Positions 18,900 through 28,579 of a stretch of 64,000 nt of DNA are shown piece after piece; within the stretch, counting starts at the first letter, position 1, and each line of letters opens with the position of its first letter. The notes below the pieces were generated by a model, which saw only the letters and a list, made by a program, of their open reading frames with translations, was not told the DNA's origin and did no database searches. The position numbers and the translations under genes were made by a program. The stretch comes from Halopseudomonas litoralis (lineage in GTDB: Bacteria > Pseudomonadota > Gammaproteobacteria > Pseudomonadales > Pseudomonadaceae), in the NCBI RefSeq assembly GCF_900105005.1, contig NZ_LT629748.1:2356001-2420000 (forward strand). Direction: 5' to 3'.

Positions 18900-19973
18900 A
18901 TGCCCGACACCAACGCCGATTACGCCCTGCTCGCTGCACAGATCCGCGACATTGCCGCCGAACTGGGATTTCAGCAGCTGGGCATCAGCGCGCCGGATAT
19001 CGGTGCCCATGAGCAGCGTTTGCAGCAATGGCTGGACGCCGGCTACCACGGTGAGATGGAGTGGATGGCCAGCCATGGCAGCAAGCGCACACAGCCGGCT
19101 GAGCTGGTGCCGGGCACGCAGCGGGTCATCTCGGTGCGCATGGATTACCTGCCCCCTGATACCCGTATGGCGCGGCGCCTGGCCGATCGTGACGCGGCGT
19201 ATATTTCCCGTTACGCCCTGGGACGGGATTATCACAAGCTGATCCGGCGCCGCCTGCAGCAGTTGGCCGAGCGCATCCAGACGCTGATCGGCCCGTTCGG
19301 CTTTCGGGCCTTCGTCGATAGCGCTCCGGTCATGGAGCGTGCACTGGCGACCCGTTCCGGGCTGGGCTGGATCGGCAAGAACACCATGTTGCTGAATCGC
19401 AAGGCCGGCAGTTTCTTCTTTCTCGGCGAGTTGTACACCGATCTACCGCTGCCCACCGATGACGCTTATGAGCAGGAACACTGTGGCAGCTGCACCGCCT
19501 GTCTGAGCAAGTGTCCGACGGACGCGTTCATCGGACCGCATGTACTGGATGCCAGGCGCTGCATTTCCTACCTGACCATCGAACTCAAGGGAGCGATTCC
19601 CGGGGAGTTGCGCCCACTGATGGGCAATCGGGTATTCGGCTGTGATGATTGCCAGCTGGTCTGCCCCTGGAACAAGTTCGCCAAACCCACCGCAGAGCGG
19701 GACTTCAGCCCACGCCATCAACTGGACCAGGCCGACCTGATCAGCCTGTTCCGCTGGGATGAAGAGCAATACCTGAAGAACACCGAAGGCTCACCCCTGC
19801 GCCGCATCGGTCATGAACGCTGGCTGCGCAACCTGGCCATCGGCCTGGGCAATGCCCATACCAGCATCCCGGTGATCGACGCATTGAACAGCCGGCTCGA
19901 CCACCCTTCCGAGCTGGTACGCGAGCATGTGCAATGGGCATTGGCCCGGCATGGAGCCGCGGTCACACTTTGA
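18900..19973 (+). CDS. queG: Epoxyqueuosine reductase
   Basis: A 357-residue cobalamin-dependent iron-sulfur enzyme that performs the last step of queuosine synthesis in tRNA. The N-terminal part has the QueG blocks [49 protein letters not shown]; two 4Fe-4S clusters are encoded by [16 protein letters not shown] and [15 protein letters not shown]-terminal HEAT-like region ends near [14 protein letters not shown] chose ATG 18900 by comparison with the family; the ATG at 18819 has AAGGAG directly against it, too close to work well. The 3' end overlaps orn by 11 bases, tail to tail. Confidence 0.95.
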   Translation: MPDTNADYALLAAQIRDIAAELGFQQLGISAPDIGAHEQRLQQWLDAGYHGEMEWMASHGSKRTQPAELVPGTQRVISVRMDYLPPDTRMARRLADRDAAYISRYALGRDYHKLIRRRLQQLAERIQTLIGPFGFRAFVDSAPVMERALATRSGLGWIGKNTMLLNRKAGSFFFLGELYTDLPLPTDDAYEQEHCGSCTACLSKCPTDAFIGPHVLDARRCISYLTIELKGAIPGELRPLMGNRVFGCDDCQLVCPWNKFAKPTAERDFSPRHQLDQADLISLFRWDEEQYLKNTEGSPLRRIGHERWLRNLAIGLGNAHTSIPVIDALNSRLDHPSELVREHVQWALARHGAAVTL

Positions 19974-20505
19974 TGAAGTGCTCGCGGTAATACTGCAGCT
20001 CGGCGATCGAGTCGCGAATATCATCCATCGCCAGATGACTGCTTTCCTTGGTGAAGCCATCGCGCACCGCCGGCGCCCAACGCGCGGCCAGCTCCTTGAG
20101 CGTGGACACGTCAAGGTTACGATAATGGAAGAACTGCTCCAGGCTCGGCATGCCTCGGTACAGAAAGCGCCGGTCCTGACAGATGCTGTTGCCGCACATG
20201 GGTGAGCGCCCTGCCGGCACCCATTTGCAGAGGAACTCCAGGGTCATCTGTTCGGCTTCGGCCAGACTGATGACGCTGTCATTGACCCGCTGAACCAGGC
20301 CTGACTGATTGTGCTGACGGGTATTCCACTCATCCATCCCGTCCAGCAGCGCGTCAGGCTGTTTGATCGCCAACGCCGGCCCCTCGGCCAGCACGTTCAG
20401 CTGGGCATCAGTGATGATGGTGGCAATTTCGATGATCACGTCCTTGTCCGAATCAAGACCGGTCATTTCCAGGTCGATCCAGATCAAGTTGTCCGGGTGT
20501 TTCAT
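19963..20505 (-). CDS. orn: Oligoribonuclease
   Basis: A 180-residue DEDDh exonuclease that degrades dinucleotides, including pGpG from cyclic-di-GMP breakdown, and is essential in many gammaproteobacteria. The catalytic acidic residues are in [13 protein letters not shown] (exo I), the [12 protein letters not shown] block (exo II region) and [11 protein letters not shown] (exo III with the HxxxxD). AGGAG precedes the ATG at good spacing. It is convergent and overlapping with queG and divergent from rsgA. Its role in pGpG removal ties it to the FimX and REC/GGDEF proteins elsewhere in the window. Confidence 0.98.
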   Translation of the reverse strand: MKHPDNLIWIDLEMTGLDSDKDVIIEIATIITDAQLNVLAEGPALAIKQPDALLDGMDEWNTRQHNQSGLVQRVNDSVISLAEAEQMTLEFLCKWVPAGRSPMCGNSICQDRRFLYRGMPSLEQFFHYRNLDVSTLKELAARWAPAVRDGFTKESSHLAMDDIRDSIAELQYYREHFIKV

Positions 20506-20609
20506 ATTCGCTCCTATCTGTTATGGATGCTGTTTTTCCGCCATCCCGAGTAGCTCCAGTATACGCGCCCCGTGCTACACTGCGGCGGATTCTCAAGATG
20601 CAATAACAC

Positions 20610-21635
20610 ATGGCCAAGCGACATCTCACACGACGCCAGAGCTGGCGCATTCAAAAGGTGCAGGACGAGCGCAGCGCACGCGCCACTCGGCGTGCAAACA
20701 TCGCCGAAGAAACGCTGCTCGGCGGCGATCTGGGCCCCGAACAGGAAGGTCAGGTCATTGCGCATTTCGGTGTGCAGGTGGATGTCGAAGCTTCGTCCGG
20801 ACCACTGCGGGGCCAGATTCGCCGCTGCCATCGCAGGGCCAACCTGCCGGCACTGGTCACCGGTGACCGCATCGTCTGGCGGGCCGACAATCAACAAGGC
20901 GGTGTCATCGTCGCGCTGCAGCCACGGCACACCGAACTCTACCGGCCCGATCATCGCGGCCAGTTGAAACCGGTGGCAGCCAACGTTGACCGACTGGTCA
21001 TCGTGTTTGCCCCCCTGCCCACCCCGCACAGCAATCTGATCGACCGCTACCTGGTCGCAGCCGAACAGGCTGGGCTGGAACCTCTATTGGTACTGAACAA
21101 GGCTGACCTGCTGGATCAGGGTGACTACGCCCATATCCGCGCCTGGCTGGACGACTATGCCCGCCTGGGTTACCGCACACTGTGCCTGTCGGCCGGTTCC
21201 GGTGAAGGGCTGGACGGCCTGCGCGAAGAACTGCGTGATCACGTCAACGTGCTGGTCGGCCAGTCCGGCGTGGGCAAATCATCCCTGATCAATGCTCTGC
21301 TGCCGGACGTGGATCTGCGTGTCGGTGCGTTGTCGGAAATGACCGGCAAGGGAACACACACCACTACCACCGCACGGCTGTTTCACTTTCCCGCCGGCGG
21401 CGACCTGATCGACTCTCCCGGCATTCGCGAGTTCGGACTGACTCACATCACGCCGGATGACCTGCTGGAAGGTTTTATCGAGTTCCGGCCGTTTCTCGGA
21501 CATTGCCGGTTCCGGGATTGCCAGCATAAGCATGAACCCGGCTGCGCATTGCTTGAGGCGGTGGCCAGCGGAGAAATCTCAGCCAGCCGAATACAAAGCT
21601 ATCGGCATATTCTCACCAGCCTTGGCAGCAGCTGA
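20610..21635 (+). CDS. rsgA: Small ribosomal subunit biogenesis GTPase RsgA
   Basis: A 341-residue circularly permuted GTPase that matures the 30S subunit. After a basic N-terminal extension ([15 protein letters not shown]) comes an OB-fold (residues about 50-110), then the permuted G motifs in the order G4 [10 protein letters not shown]1 [16 protein letters not shown]2 KGTHTTT, G3 [10 protein letters not shown]. The C-terminal zinc finger is [16 protein letters not shown]. The start is at a clear ATG with a preceding AAGATGC-like weak ribosome site. The stop is one base from the motB stop. Confidence 0.97.
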   Translation: MAKRHLTRRQSWRIQKVQDERSARATRRANIAEETLLGGDLGPEQEGQVIAHFGVQVDVEASSGPLRGQIRRCHRRANLPALVTGDRIVWRADNQQGGVIVALQPRHTELYRPDHRGQLKPVAANVDRLVIVFAPLPTPHSNLIDRYLVAAEQAGLEPLLVLNKADLLDQGDYAHIRAWLDDYARLGYRTLCLSAGSGEGLDGLREELRDHVNVLVGQSGVGKSSLINALLPDVDLRVGALSEMTGKGTHTTTTARLFHFPAGGDLIDSPGIREFGLTHITPDDLLEGFIEFRPFLGHCRFRDCQHKHEPGCALLEAVASGEISASRIQSYRHILTSLGSS

Positions 21636-21636
21636 G

Positions 21637-22677
21637 CTACTGCCCCATCAGCTGCAGCGGCTGGCCTGCATCCTCGAACAGGTTGCGCGGAGGCTGCGCT
21701 GGCTGCTCAGGCAATAGCGGAGGTTGATCAGACTCCACGGCCGGTTCTTCCCGGAATTCCGGCACCCCCTCGGCTGCGGACGCCGGCTCCACCATGGGAC
21801 TTTCCTGCTCCGGGTCCGTTTCTACTGCTGTACCACCCGCCTGGCGCGCCATATCCTGTTCCGCACGCTTGTTCATGACCACAATATCGATCCGCCGGTT
21901 GATCGGATTGAGTGGATTCTCGGGGTCGAATAATGCCGAATCGGCATACCCCACCACCCGCGCCACCTGATGCTCGGGATAGCCGGCTATCAATAGTGTG
22001 CGTCGCGCCGCATTCGCCCGCTGAGTCGACAGCTCCCAATTGCCGTAATCCGGGCGCCGGGTATAAGGCATGGCATCAGTGTGGCCACTGATGCTGATCT
22101 TCTTCGGCACCTTGGCGATAGTATCGGCCAGGGTCAGCAGAATCTCCTCGAAATAAGGTTGCAGTTCAGGACTGCCGCTGGCGAACATCGGCCGGTTTTC
22201 CGCATCGACTATCTGGATGCGCAAGCCTTCCAGGGTGAACTCCATCAGAATCTGGTCACGGAATCGCTGCAGAACCGGCTCGGTGTCGATCTTGTTCTGC
22301 AATTCCTGCAAGAGCAGATCCAGCTCACGCAGCTCCATCTTGTCCGGCAAGGGTTCGATCTTCGGCTCCACCGGCAGCGGCGGCGGCTCGATATCGGCGA
22401 CCATTTCGTTGAGGGTGCGTTGCGGCGCCGGGACCGGTGAGCCACCCAGATCAATCGGGTGCGGACTGCCGCCATCGAAATTGATCGGGTCCTTGAAATA
22501 CGCGGAGACCATTTTCAACTGTTCCGGCGTGGCCACCGTCACCAGCCACATCACCAGGAAGAACGCCATCATGGCAATCGCAAAATCGGCAAAAGCAATC
22601 TTCCAGGAGCCGCCGTGGTGGCCTCCCGCCTTGCGGCTGACCCGTTTGACGATAATCGGCTGGTCGTTGTTACTCAC
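21637..22677 (-). CDS. motB: Flagellar motor protein MotB
   Basis: A 346-residue stator subunit. One transmembrane helix (about 27-49) carries the proton-binding Asp31 in WKIAFADFAIAMM. A plug/linker region leads to the OmpA-like peptidoglycan-binding domain (ISGHTDAMPYTRRPDYGNWELSTQRANAARR, then NRRIDIVVMNK). The C-terminal 60 residues are Glu/Pro-rich and non-conserved. Translation begins at GTG 22677, four bases after the motA stop, with AAGGGG inside motA nine bases upstream. It is encoded with motA away from other flagellar genes, as in P. aeruginosa. Confidence 0.95.
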   Translation of the reverse strand: MSNNDQPIIVKRVSRKAGGHHGGSWKIAFADFAIAMMAFFLVMWLVTVATPEQLKMVSAYFKDPINFDGGSPHPIDLGGSPVPAPQRTLNEMVADIEPPPLPVEPKIEPLPDKMELRELDLLLQELQNKIDTEPVLQRFRDQILMEFTLEGLRIQIVDAENRPMFASGSPELQPYFEEILLTLADTIAKVPKKISISGHTDAMPYTRRPDYGNWELSTQRANAARRTLLIAGYPEHQVARVVGYADSALFDPENPLNPINRRIDIVVMNKRAEQDMARQAGGTAVETDPEQESPMVEPASAAEGVPEFREEPAVESDQPPLLPEQPAQPPRNLFEDAGQPLQLMGQ

Positions 22678-22680
22678 CGA

Positions 22681-23535
22681 TCAACGCCCCTTGACCGAGG
22701 TTTCCAGCTCGGCAAAGCTGGGGCGCTGATCGGGCAGCAATGATTTGCGCCCGAACTCCACCGCCAGCGCTGGCGGCAAACCCTGCGCGCTGGCTACCAG
22801 ACACATCTTGATCGCTTCGTAGGTATTGGCTTCCTCTGTGGCTTCATGCTGCATCGCCGCGCTGAAAGGGCCGACAAACCCATAGGCCGCCAGAATGCCG
22901 AGAAAGGTGCCCACCAGCGCCGTACCCACCTTCTCGCCGATCAATGCATTATCCGCCTCGCCAAGAATGCTCATGGTGATCACGATGCCCAGAACGGCAG
23001 CGACGATACCGAAACCCGGCAGCGCATCAGCGACCCGGTTCACCGCATGGGACGGCTCGCTCAGCTCCTCGGTGAGCGTGGAGATTTCCACATCGAACAG
23101 CGCCTCCAGTTCGTGCGGCGCCATGGTGCCGGTGGACATGATCCGCAGGTAGTCACAGATGAAAGCCGTCATGTGGGCATCCTTGAGGATGGCCGGGTAC
23201 TTGACGAAAATCGGGCTTTCCTGCGGCTCTTCGATATCCACTTCAATCGCCATCATGCCCTCTCGGCGGCTCTTGTTGAGGACTTCATAGAGCAGCCCGA
23301 GCACGTCCAGATAGAAAGGCTTATTGAAGCGGTGGCCGAAAAAGATGATCGGGATCTTGCGGAACACCGCCTTGACCGTCGCCATGCTGTTGGCGACCAG
23401 AAAGGCGCCCAGGGCAGCGCCGAGGATGATCAGGATTTCGAACGGGTGCCACAATGCGGCCAGTGCCCCTCCAGACAGCATGAATCCACCCAGCACACTG
23501 ACCAGCACCACCACATAACCTGCGATTTTCAGCAT
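22681..23535 (-). CDS. motA: Flagellar motor stator protein MotA
   Basis: A 284-residue inner-membrane protein with four transmembrane helices (about 1-23, 30-50, 165-190, 198-220) that with MotB couples proton flow to rotor torque. The large cytoplasmic loop has charged residues used for FliG contact, and the late segment VADALPGFGIVAAVLGIVITM holds the conserved Pro near the proton path. I chose ATG 23535 (MLKIAGYVVVLVSVLGGFML), matching known MotA N-termini; a start at 23562 adds nine residues. The GGGGA site is somewhat distant from this ATG. Confidence 0.95.
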   Translation of the reverse strand: MLKIAGYVVVLVSVLGGFMLSGGALAALWHPFEILIILGAALGAFLVANSMATVKAVFRKIPIIFFGHRFNKPFYLDVLGLLYEVLNKSRREGMMAIEVDIEEPQESPIFVKYPAILKDAHMTAFICDYLRIMSTGTMAPHELEALFDVEISTLTEELSEPSHAVNRVADALPGFGIVAAVLGIVITMSILGEADNALIGEKVGTALVGTFLGILAAYGFVGPFSAAMQHEATEEANTYEAIKMCLVASAQGLPPALAVEFGRKSLLPDQRPSFAELETSVKGR

Positions 23536-23762
23536 AAAAACTGCGATCCCCAATAAACACATTCTGCCTGGCGCACTGCCAGCGCAGCGAAATAATCATG
23601 TTCGCGTTATAGTCAGCGAGCCGCAACGCAGAGCGCTGATTCCGGCCACTGCGACTATATCGGCGACCGCCTCTCAATCCTGAACGCAATTCGTAACCGA
23701 ATAATGCCATTCATCGCATTGGCATTTCAGGCTGAATTCCGGTTTTGATTGTTTTTGCTCTG

Positions 23763-23768
23763 TATAAT
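23763..23768 (+). promoter_or_regulatory. -10 element for rhdA
   Basis: Perfect TATAAT 43 bases before the rhdA ATG, in an AT-rich stretch of the 276-base motA/rhdA divergent region. No clear -35 lies at 16-18 bases; a TTGATT is only 12 bases away. The remainder of this region shows no gene. Confidence 0.4.
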
Positions 23769-23811
23769 CCTTCTCAACAACTAAAAGGCATCCCTTGGAA
23801 CTGGAAAGACC

Positions 23812-24621
23812 ATGACCACGTCCCCACTACCTTTGCTCCTGGAGCCGGGCCAGCTGCCCAGCCCGCTTGATCCCAGCCTGTTTCGGCTGGTGGATCTGAG
23901 TAAATCCGAGCAGTATCTGGCCGGCCATATCCCCGGTGCCGTACACCTGCCGCCCAACAGCATCACCACTCCTGCGCCGACGCCGGGTTTTCTGCCTGAT
24001 GTGGACAGCCTGCAGCAGATCTTCGGTGCGCTGGGTCATCATTCCGAGCTGCATTATATTGTCTATGACGACGAAGGCGGTGGCTGGGCCGGACGCTTCA
24101 TCTGGATTCTCGACAGCATCGGCCACACCCGTTACAGCTACCTCAATGGCGGTCTGAAAGCGTGGCAGGCTGACGGTCGACCGCTGGAACAGGAGGTTCA
24201 TCAGGCCGAACCGACCCAGCCGACACTGACGACCAATGACGAACACACGGTGACGGCAGAAACGCTGATGGCAGAGCAGAACCACCCTGACCGGGTGATC
24301 TGGGATGCCCGCTCGCCGGCGGAACATCACGGCGAGAAAGTGCTGGCTGCCAAGGGCGGGCACATTCCCGGCGCGATCAATTTCGAATGGACCGCTGGCA
24401 TGGACCCGCAGCGCGGTCTGCGTCTGCGTTCCGATCTCGCCGAGCAGCTATCGGCGCTGGGTATTACCTCTGACCGGGAGGTGGTCACCCATTGTCAGAC
24501 GCACCACCGTTCCGGCTTCACTTATCTGGCGGCCAAAATCCTTGGCTATCCACGGGTCAAGGCCTATGCCGGCTCCTGGTCCGAATGGGGCAACCACCCC
24601 GACACTCCCGTTGAACTCTGA
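23812..24621 (+). CDS. rhdA: Thiosulfate sulfurtransferase (rhodanese, RhdA type)
   Basis: A 269-residue two-domain rhodanese. The N-terminal domain is inactive; the C-terminal domain carries the active-site loop CQTHHRS with Cys228, the same loop as Azotobacter vinelandii RhdA, and the exit motif YAGSWSEWGNHPDTPVEL. The enzyme transfers sulfane sulfur to cyanide or thiol acceptors in the cytoplasm. GGAAAG precedes the ATG. Position just before psd matches Pseudomonas; the 12-base gap suggests co-transcription. Confidence 0.93.
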   Translation: MTTSPLPLLLEPGQLPSPLDPSLFRLVDLSKSEQYLAGHIPGAVHLPPNSITTPAPTPGFLPDVDSLQQIFGALGHHSELHYIVYDDEGGGWAGRFIWILDSIGHTRYSYLNGGLKAWQADGRPLEQEVHQAEPTQPTLTTNDEHTVTAETLMAEQNHPDRVIWDARSPAEHHGEKVLAAKGGHIPGAINFEWTAGMDPQRGLRLRSDLAEQLSALGITSDREVVTHCQTHHRSGFTYLAAKILGYPRVKAYAGSWSEWGNHPDTPVEL

Positions 24622-24633
24622 GGCTGTTACCGC

Positions 24634-25494
24634 ATGCGCAATCGCTTGTTCATTACTTCGCAATACCTGTTGCCGCAGCACCAGTTATCACGCCTTGCCG
24701 GTGGGCTGGCCAATTGCACCTGGAGCTGGGTAAAAAACCCCTTCATCAATTGGTTCGTCAAGCGCTACCAGGTCGACATGAGCCAGGCGGTCGAGCCGGA
24801 CCCGACGGCCTATCGCTGCTTCAATGACTTCTTCACCCGCGCCCTGCTGCCCGATGCAAGGCCACTGGATGAAGGTGAGAAAAGCATCCTGTGCCCGGCC
24901 GATGGCGCGATCAGCCAGCTTGGTCGTATCGAGCATGGCCGCATCTTTCAGGCCAAGGGTCAGAGTTTCAGCGTGCTGGAGCTGCTTGGCGGTAACCCGC
25001 TGCATGCCGAGCAGTTTCAGGGCGGCGAGTTTGCCACCGTCTACCTGTCGCCCAGCGACTACCACCGCGTACATATGCCATTGGGTGGCACATTGCGGGA
25101 AATGGTCTATGTACCAGGTAAACTGTTCTCGGTGAACCAGACCACCGCAGAAAATGTGCCGGAACTGTTTGCGCGCAATGAGCGGGTGGTGTGTCTTTTC
25201 GATACCGATGCTGGCCCCATGGCCGTGGTATTGGTGGGTGCAATGATTGTAGCCTCGGTGGAAACCGTATGGGCCGGACTGGTCGCCCCGCCACAACGCC
25301 AGTTGCGCAGCGAAGCCTATGGCCATAGCGCACCGGAGCTGGATCGCGGCGCGGAAATGGGCCGTTTCAAACTCGGCTCCACGGCCATCGTATTGTTCGC
25401 CCCCGGGCATGCCCGCTGGGATGAACATCTGACAGCGGGAAGCTTGGTGCGCATGGGTCAGAAAATGGGCGAACGGCTCAACCCCTCCAGCTGA
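24634..25494 (+). CDS. psd: Phosphatidylserine decarboxylase proenzyme
   Basis: A 286-residue inner-membrane-associated enzyme that makes phosphatidylethanolamine. Motifs include YRCFNDFFTRAL, CPADGAISQLG with the catalytic Asp, YLSPSDYHRVHMPLGG with the catalytic His, and FKLGSTAIVLF, where autocleavage between Gly248 and Ser249 creates the pyruvoyl group. Cleavage yields a large beta chain and a 38-residue alpha chain. It follows rhdA and is closed by a strong hairpin. In E. coli psd is beside rsgA and orn, as in this neighbourhood. Confidence 0.97.
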   Translation: MRNRLFITSQYLLPQHQLSRLAGGLANCTWSWVKNPFINWFVKRYQVDMSQAVEPDPTAYRCFNDFFTRALLPDARPLDEGEKSILCPADGAISQLGRIEHGRIFQAKGQSFSVLELLGGNPLHAEQFQGGEFATVYLSPSDYHRVHMPLGGTLREMVYVPGKLFSVNQTTAENVPELFARNERVVCLFDTDAGPMAVVLVGAMIVASVETVWAGLVAPPQRQLRSEAYGHSAPELDRGAEMGRFKLGSTAIVLFAPGHARWDEHLTAGSLVRMGQKMGERLNPSS

Positions 25495-25505
25495 AGCGCT
25501 CCACC

Positions 25506-25532
25506 CGGCCCCGCTCCTTGCAAGCGGGGCCG
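25506..25532. terminator. Hairpin after psd
   Basis: CGGCCCCGCT (25506-25515), 7-base loop, AGCGGGGCCG (25523-25532): a perfect 10-bp GC-rich stem 12 bases past the psd stop and nine before the DUF3360 stop. Only TT follows on the plus strand; it probably ends both convergent transcripts. Confidence 0.7.
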
Positions 25533-25540
25533 TTAGCAGG

Positions 25541-27013
25541 TCAATCCAGTACGCGGAACGATGCGAGCATTGCCGGTATTCCGGGGAGCATGCCGATCGC
25601 CAGCATCACTGCGCATAGCCCGACGAACATCACCGAGGGAATCACCCAACGGTCCAGTCGGCACAGGCCTTGGCCACGCTCGCGATCGCCGATGAAGCCC
25701 ATGTTGTCGAGCAGCATGGTCAGCGACCAGCCGAACACGGGATTCACCAGCGCAGACGAAAACACCACGATAGCAGCTGACTGCGAAGTCTTGCCCTCAC
25801 GGGTCATCTGCATGCCGGCCTCCAGCAACGGCAGAAAAACCCCCACCAGCAGTGCCACGCTCAACACCGGCGGCCAGACCGCCAGATCCATCGGATACCC
25901 CCAGACAGCTGCCACTATGCAGAGCACGCCGGTGAGCACCGCACCCGCAGGAATCGGACGCTTGGCAATGGCTGCCGGCACCATGAAGGTCCCCCAGGAA
26001 GAGGCCAGGTTGCCGCCGCCCAGTGTGGTACCCACCAATTGGCGGATCGACGCCACACGCATGGTGTCGTCAATATTCATCAGGGCTTTCCGCGCCTTGG
26101 GCGGATAATTGAGCTGCTGGAAGATGCGATGCCCCAGAAAGTCCGGCGACCACATGGCCACGGCCAATATGGCAAAAGGCGCCACGGCAATGAAATGGTG
26201 CAGCTCCGGCAGCCCGACCTGCCAACCGGTCTCCTCACCCCACCAATAGGCCGGATTCATGTTCGGAATTCCCGGCTCGGTCGTGAATTCGAAGGGCGCA
26301 CCCAATGCCAGAGCGATGCAGGCGGCCATGATGCAGCCCAGCGGGATGGCCAGCCAACGCAGCCGCCAATGCTCCAGCAGGGCGTACATGACGATGGTGG
26401 CAAATACCACGATAAAGGCGATATGCCCCATACCGAAGCCGTCAGCCCAACTGAACAGGACCTTGATCTGCGCGATGACGCCGATAAAGCCCAGATAAAG
26501 CAACAAACCGCCACAGACACCGTCGCTGGTCAGCCGCGCCAACAGACTGCCGCCGCGCAGCAGTGCCAGCGCCAGCCCGAACACGCCGACCAGAATCCCC
26601 AGTGCCATGGGGTGCCCACCGGAGGCCACGATCAGCGGGATCATGGGAATCAACGGCCCATGAGTGCCCGCAAGGTTGGCGGTCGGAATCAGAAAGCCGG
26701 AAAACAGGATAACGAAAAGCACTGCTGCGATGATCATCTCGTAGCGGGCGTTTTCGATGACGAACTCACTGGATAACCCCAGCGGTCCGGCGAAGGCGCC
26801 AACGATGGCAGCAACCATGACAATCTTGCCGATGGTCGCCGCCATGGCGGGAACCCAATCTTCAAACTCGAAGCGGTAGTCACGGAACGGCAGGTTGGCG
26901 CGCCAGCGCCGCGGTGCCAGAATTTCCAGTTCATGCTCAAGGTATTGCGCGCGGGTCGGGAACTCCCGGCTGGGCCGGTGCTGCTCCCGGTAACTCGGAT
27001 CGTTATTATTCAT
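25541..27013 (-). CDS. DUF3360 polytopic membrane protein, putative transporter
   Basis: A 490-residue protein with a 50-residue charged N-terminal segment (SYREQHRPSREFPTRAQYLEHELEILAPRRWRANLPFRDY) followed by about 11-13 hydrophobic helices. The N-terminal signature is the one I associate with DUF3360 proteins of Vibrio and Pseudomonas relatives. The membrane part has inward-facing motifs such as FLIPTANLAGTHGPLIPMIPLIVASGG and a central GTTLGGGNLASSWGTFMVP, which recall the SulP/NCS2 transporter fold, so an anion or nucleobase permease is a guess. A 9-bp hairpin ends two bases before the ATG on the transcript, and the ribosome site is poor. Confidence 0.75.
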   Translation of the reverse strand: MNNNDPSYREQHRPSREFPTRAQYLEHELEILAPRRWRANLPFRDYRFEFEDWVPAMAATIGKIVMVAAIVGAFAGPLGLSSEFVIENARYEMIIAAVLFVILFSGFLIPTANLAGTHGPLIPMIPLIVASGGHPMALGILVGVFGLALALLRGGSLLARLTSDGVCGGLLLYLGFIGVIAQIKVLFSWADGFGMGHIAFIVVFATIVMYALLEHWRLRWLAIPLGCIMAACIALALGAPFEFTTEPGIPNMNPAYWWGEETGWQVGLPELHHFIAVAPFAILAVAMWSPDFLGHRIFQQLNYPPKARKALMNIDDTMRVASIRQLVGTTLGGGNLASSWGTFMVPAAIAKRPIPAGAVLTGVLCIVAAVWGYPMDLAVWPPVLSVALLVGVFLPLLEAGMQMTREGKTSQSAAIVVFSSALVNPVFGWSLTMLLDNMGFIGDRERGQGLCRLDRWVIPSVMFVGLCAVMLAIGMLPGIPAMLASFRVLD

Positions 27014-27015
27014 AT

Positions 27016-27040
27016 GGCCGACATCCAGAAAATGTCGGCC
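27016..27040 (-). promoter_or_regulatory. Leader hairpin abutting the DUF3360 start codon
   Basis: On the transcript GGCCGACAT, loop TTTCTGG, ATGTCGGCC is followed by AT and the start codon. The perfect 9-bp stem would bury the only GGA-like ribosome-binding bases, suggesting translational control. It lacks a U tract, so it is not a typical terminator for epmA upstream. Confidence 0.5.
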
Positions 27041-27130
27041 AAAGATACAGACAGAACCGCTACCCGGCTCCCAGACCTTGACACTATTGAACAGCGCCAG
27101 ACCCTGTGCTAGACCGGCTCGGCCTGCTCT

Positions 27131-28087
27131 TCAGGCGCGGTCCAGCGGGAAAGCAATCACCTCATCGATGCGCTCCGCTCCCAGCGCCAGCATCACCAGC
27201 CGGTCGACACCCAGCGCGACCCCGGCACAAGCTGGCAAACCTTGCTGCAACGCCTCGACCAGACGCTCATCCACCGGCAGTACCGGCCGCTCCAGGCTCT
27301 CACGCTGCTGCTGATCGACGGTGAAACGGCGCTGCTGTTCAGCCCAGTCGGTCAACTCGAAGTACCCGTTCGCCAACTCCATGCCCTCGATGAAAAGCTC
27401 GAAACGAGCCGCCGCGGGCACCCGGTCATCTCCCTCCACAACCTGAGCCAGCGCCGCCTGGGAAGCAGGAAAAGCATACACCATGGTCGGCTCGCGCAAC
27501 TGCGGTTCAATACAGTGGGAGAACAGCAGATTGAGCCAGCCATCACGATCCAGCTCGCCACGAAAGTCGCAGCGCTTAGCACCCAGTCGTGCCAATACCG
27601 CATCGTCACAGGCATGGATATCCACATCCAGATGTTCGGCAAACAGCGCAGCGTAAGTCACCCGCCGGGAACGGCCGCAACCCAGCACGTCGTCAACCAG
27701 ATCATCAATCTCTTCCATCAACTGATGGTGATCAAAGCCCACCCGGTACCATTCCAGCATGCTGAATTCGGGGTTATGCCGACTGCCACGCTCCCCGTTG
27801 CGGTAGACCCGGCACAGCTGCCAGATACAACCACTACCGGCGGCCAACAAGCGCTTCATCGGGTACTCCGGTGAGGTGTGCAGATACAGGGTCTGCGCCC
27901 GCCCACCGCCTTCGGGAACATAATCGGTGGCAAAGGGGAACAGGTGCGGATCGCTGACCGCCGCCGCCGACAGGCTGGGGGTTTCCACTTCCAGTACCTC
28001 GCGCTCGGCAAAGAAGCGGCGGATGCCATTGATGATCTCGGCACGGCGGCGCAGGTTGTTCATGGGTGCTGTCGGGTGCCAGTTCAT
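27131..28087 (-). CDS. epmA: EF-P--(R)-beta-lysine ligase EpmA
   Basis: A 318-residue class II lysyl-tRNA synthetase paralogue that activates (R)-beta-lysine and attaches it to Lys34 of elongation factor P. It has the catalytic core of LysRS (motif 2: CIWQLCRVYRNGERGSRHNPEFSMLEWYRVG; motif 3: ACAGVALGVDRLVMLALGAERIDEVIAFPL) but no anticodon-binding domain. The ATG at 28087 gives MNWHPTAPMNNLRRRAEII, the usual EpmA start; an upstream TTG at 28108 is less likely. efp and epmB lie 6-8 kb away beyond the Mrp operon. Terminal QQGLPACAGVALG confirms the family. Confidence 0.95.
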   Translation of the reverse strand: MNWHPTAPMNNLRRRAEIINGIRRFFAEREVLEVETPSLSAAAVSDPHLFPFATDYVPEGGGRAQTLYLHTSPEYPMKRLLAAGSGCIWQLCRVYRNGERGSRHNPEFSMLEWYRVGFDHHQLMEEIDDLVDDVLGCGRSRRVTYAALFAEHLDVDIHACDDAVLARLGAKRCDFRGELDRDGWLNLLFSHCIEPQLREPTMVYAFPASQAALAQVVEGDDRVPAAARFELFIEGMELANGYFELTDWAEQQRRFTVDQQQRESLERPVLPVDERLVEALQQGLPACAGVALGVDRLVMLALGAERIDEVIAFPLDRA

Positions 28088-28231
28088 GCCAGGCCCCGGG
28101 AAGGACAATCAGCCGCGCGGCGCGAATGGCGCCCGTCTGAGATTTTTCTGATGTACATGTCGATTATCTGCTTGCGCAGCCTGTGATCTGAAGTGAGCGT
28201 CAATGGACGAATCCGGGCTGCATTATGCCAC

Positions 28232-28579
28232 TCACTGATCGATATTGCGGTCCCTGTCACGTTGCAGCGCATCACCAAGCGGGCCGACTTCTGGCCGTAC
28301 GCCCGCCAGATGGCCGGCACGCGAGATGGCATGAGCCGCCATCGGCGCGGTGAGCAGCAACACCGCAATCGCCACCAGGATGGTGAACCAGGCATGACCT
28401 GCCGTAGCAAACAGCGTCCCCAGCAGGATCAGGATTGCCCCCAGGGCGCCCGCCTTGCTGGCTGAATGCATCCGACTGTAGGCATCAGGCAGGCGCCATA
28501 CACCAAGCGCTCCCAGCAGACTGAACAGCGCTCCCAGCAGCACCAGAACCGAGCCGGCAAAGGCGATAAGGTCATTCAT
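28232..28579 (-). CDS. mrpG: Na+/H+ antiporter subunit MrpG
   Basis: A 115-residue membrane protein with three transmembrane helices (about 5-25, 40-60, 65-85) and the family signature GALGVWRLPDAYSRMHSASKAGALG. It is a small subunit of the multi-protein Mrp Na+(Li+,K+)/H+ antiporter in the inner membrane. Its ATG overlaps the mrpF stop as ATGA. It ends in a hydrophilic, charged tail (LQRDRDRNIDQ). It is the last gene of the six-gene operon; epmA starts 145 bases further on and could be read from the same transcript. Confidence 0.93.
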   Translation of the reverse strand: MNDLIAFAGSVLVLLGALFSLLGALGVWRLPDAYSRMHSASKAGALGAILILLGTLFATAGHAWFTILVAIAVLLLTAPMAAHAISRAGHLAGVRPEVGPLGDALQRDRDRNIDQ

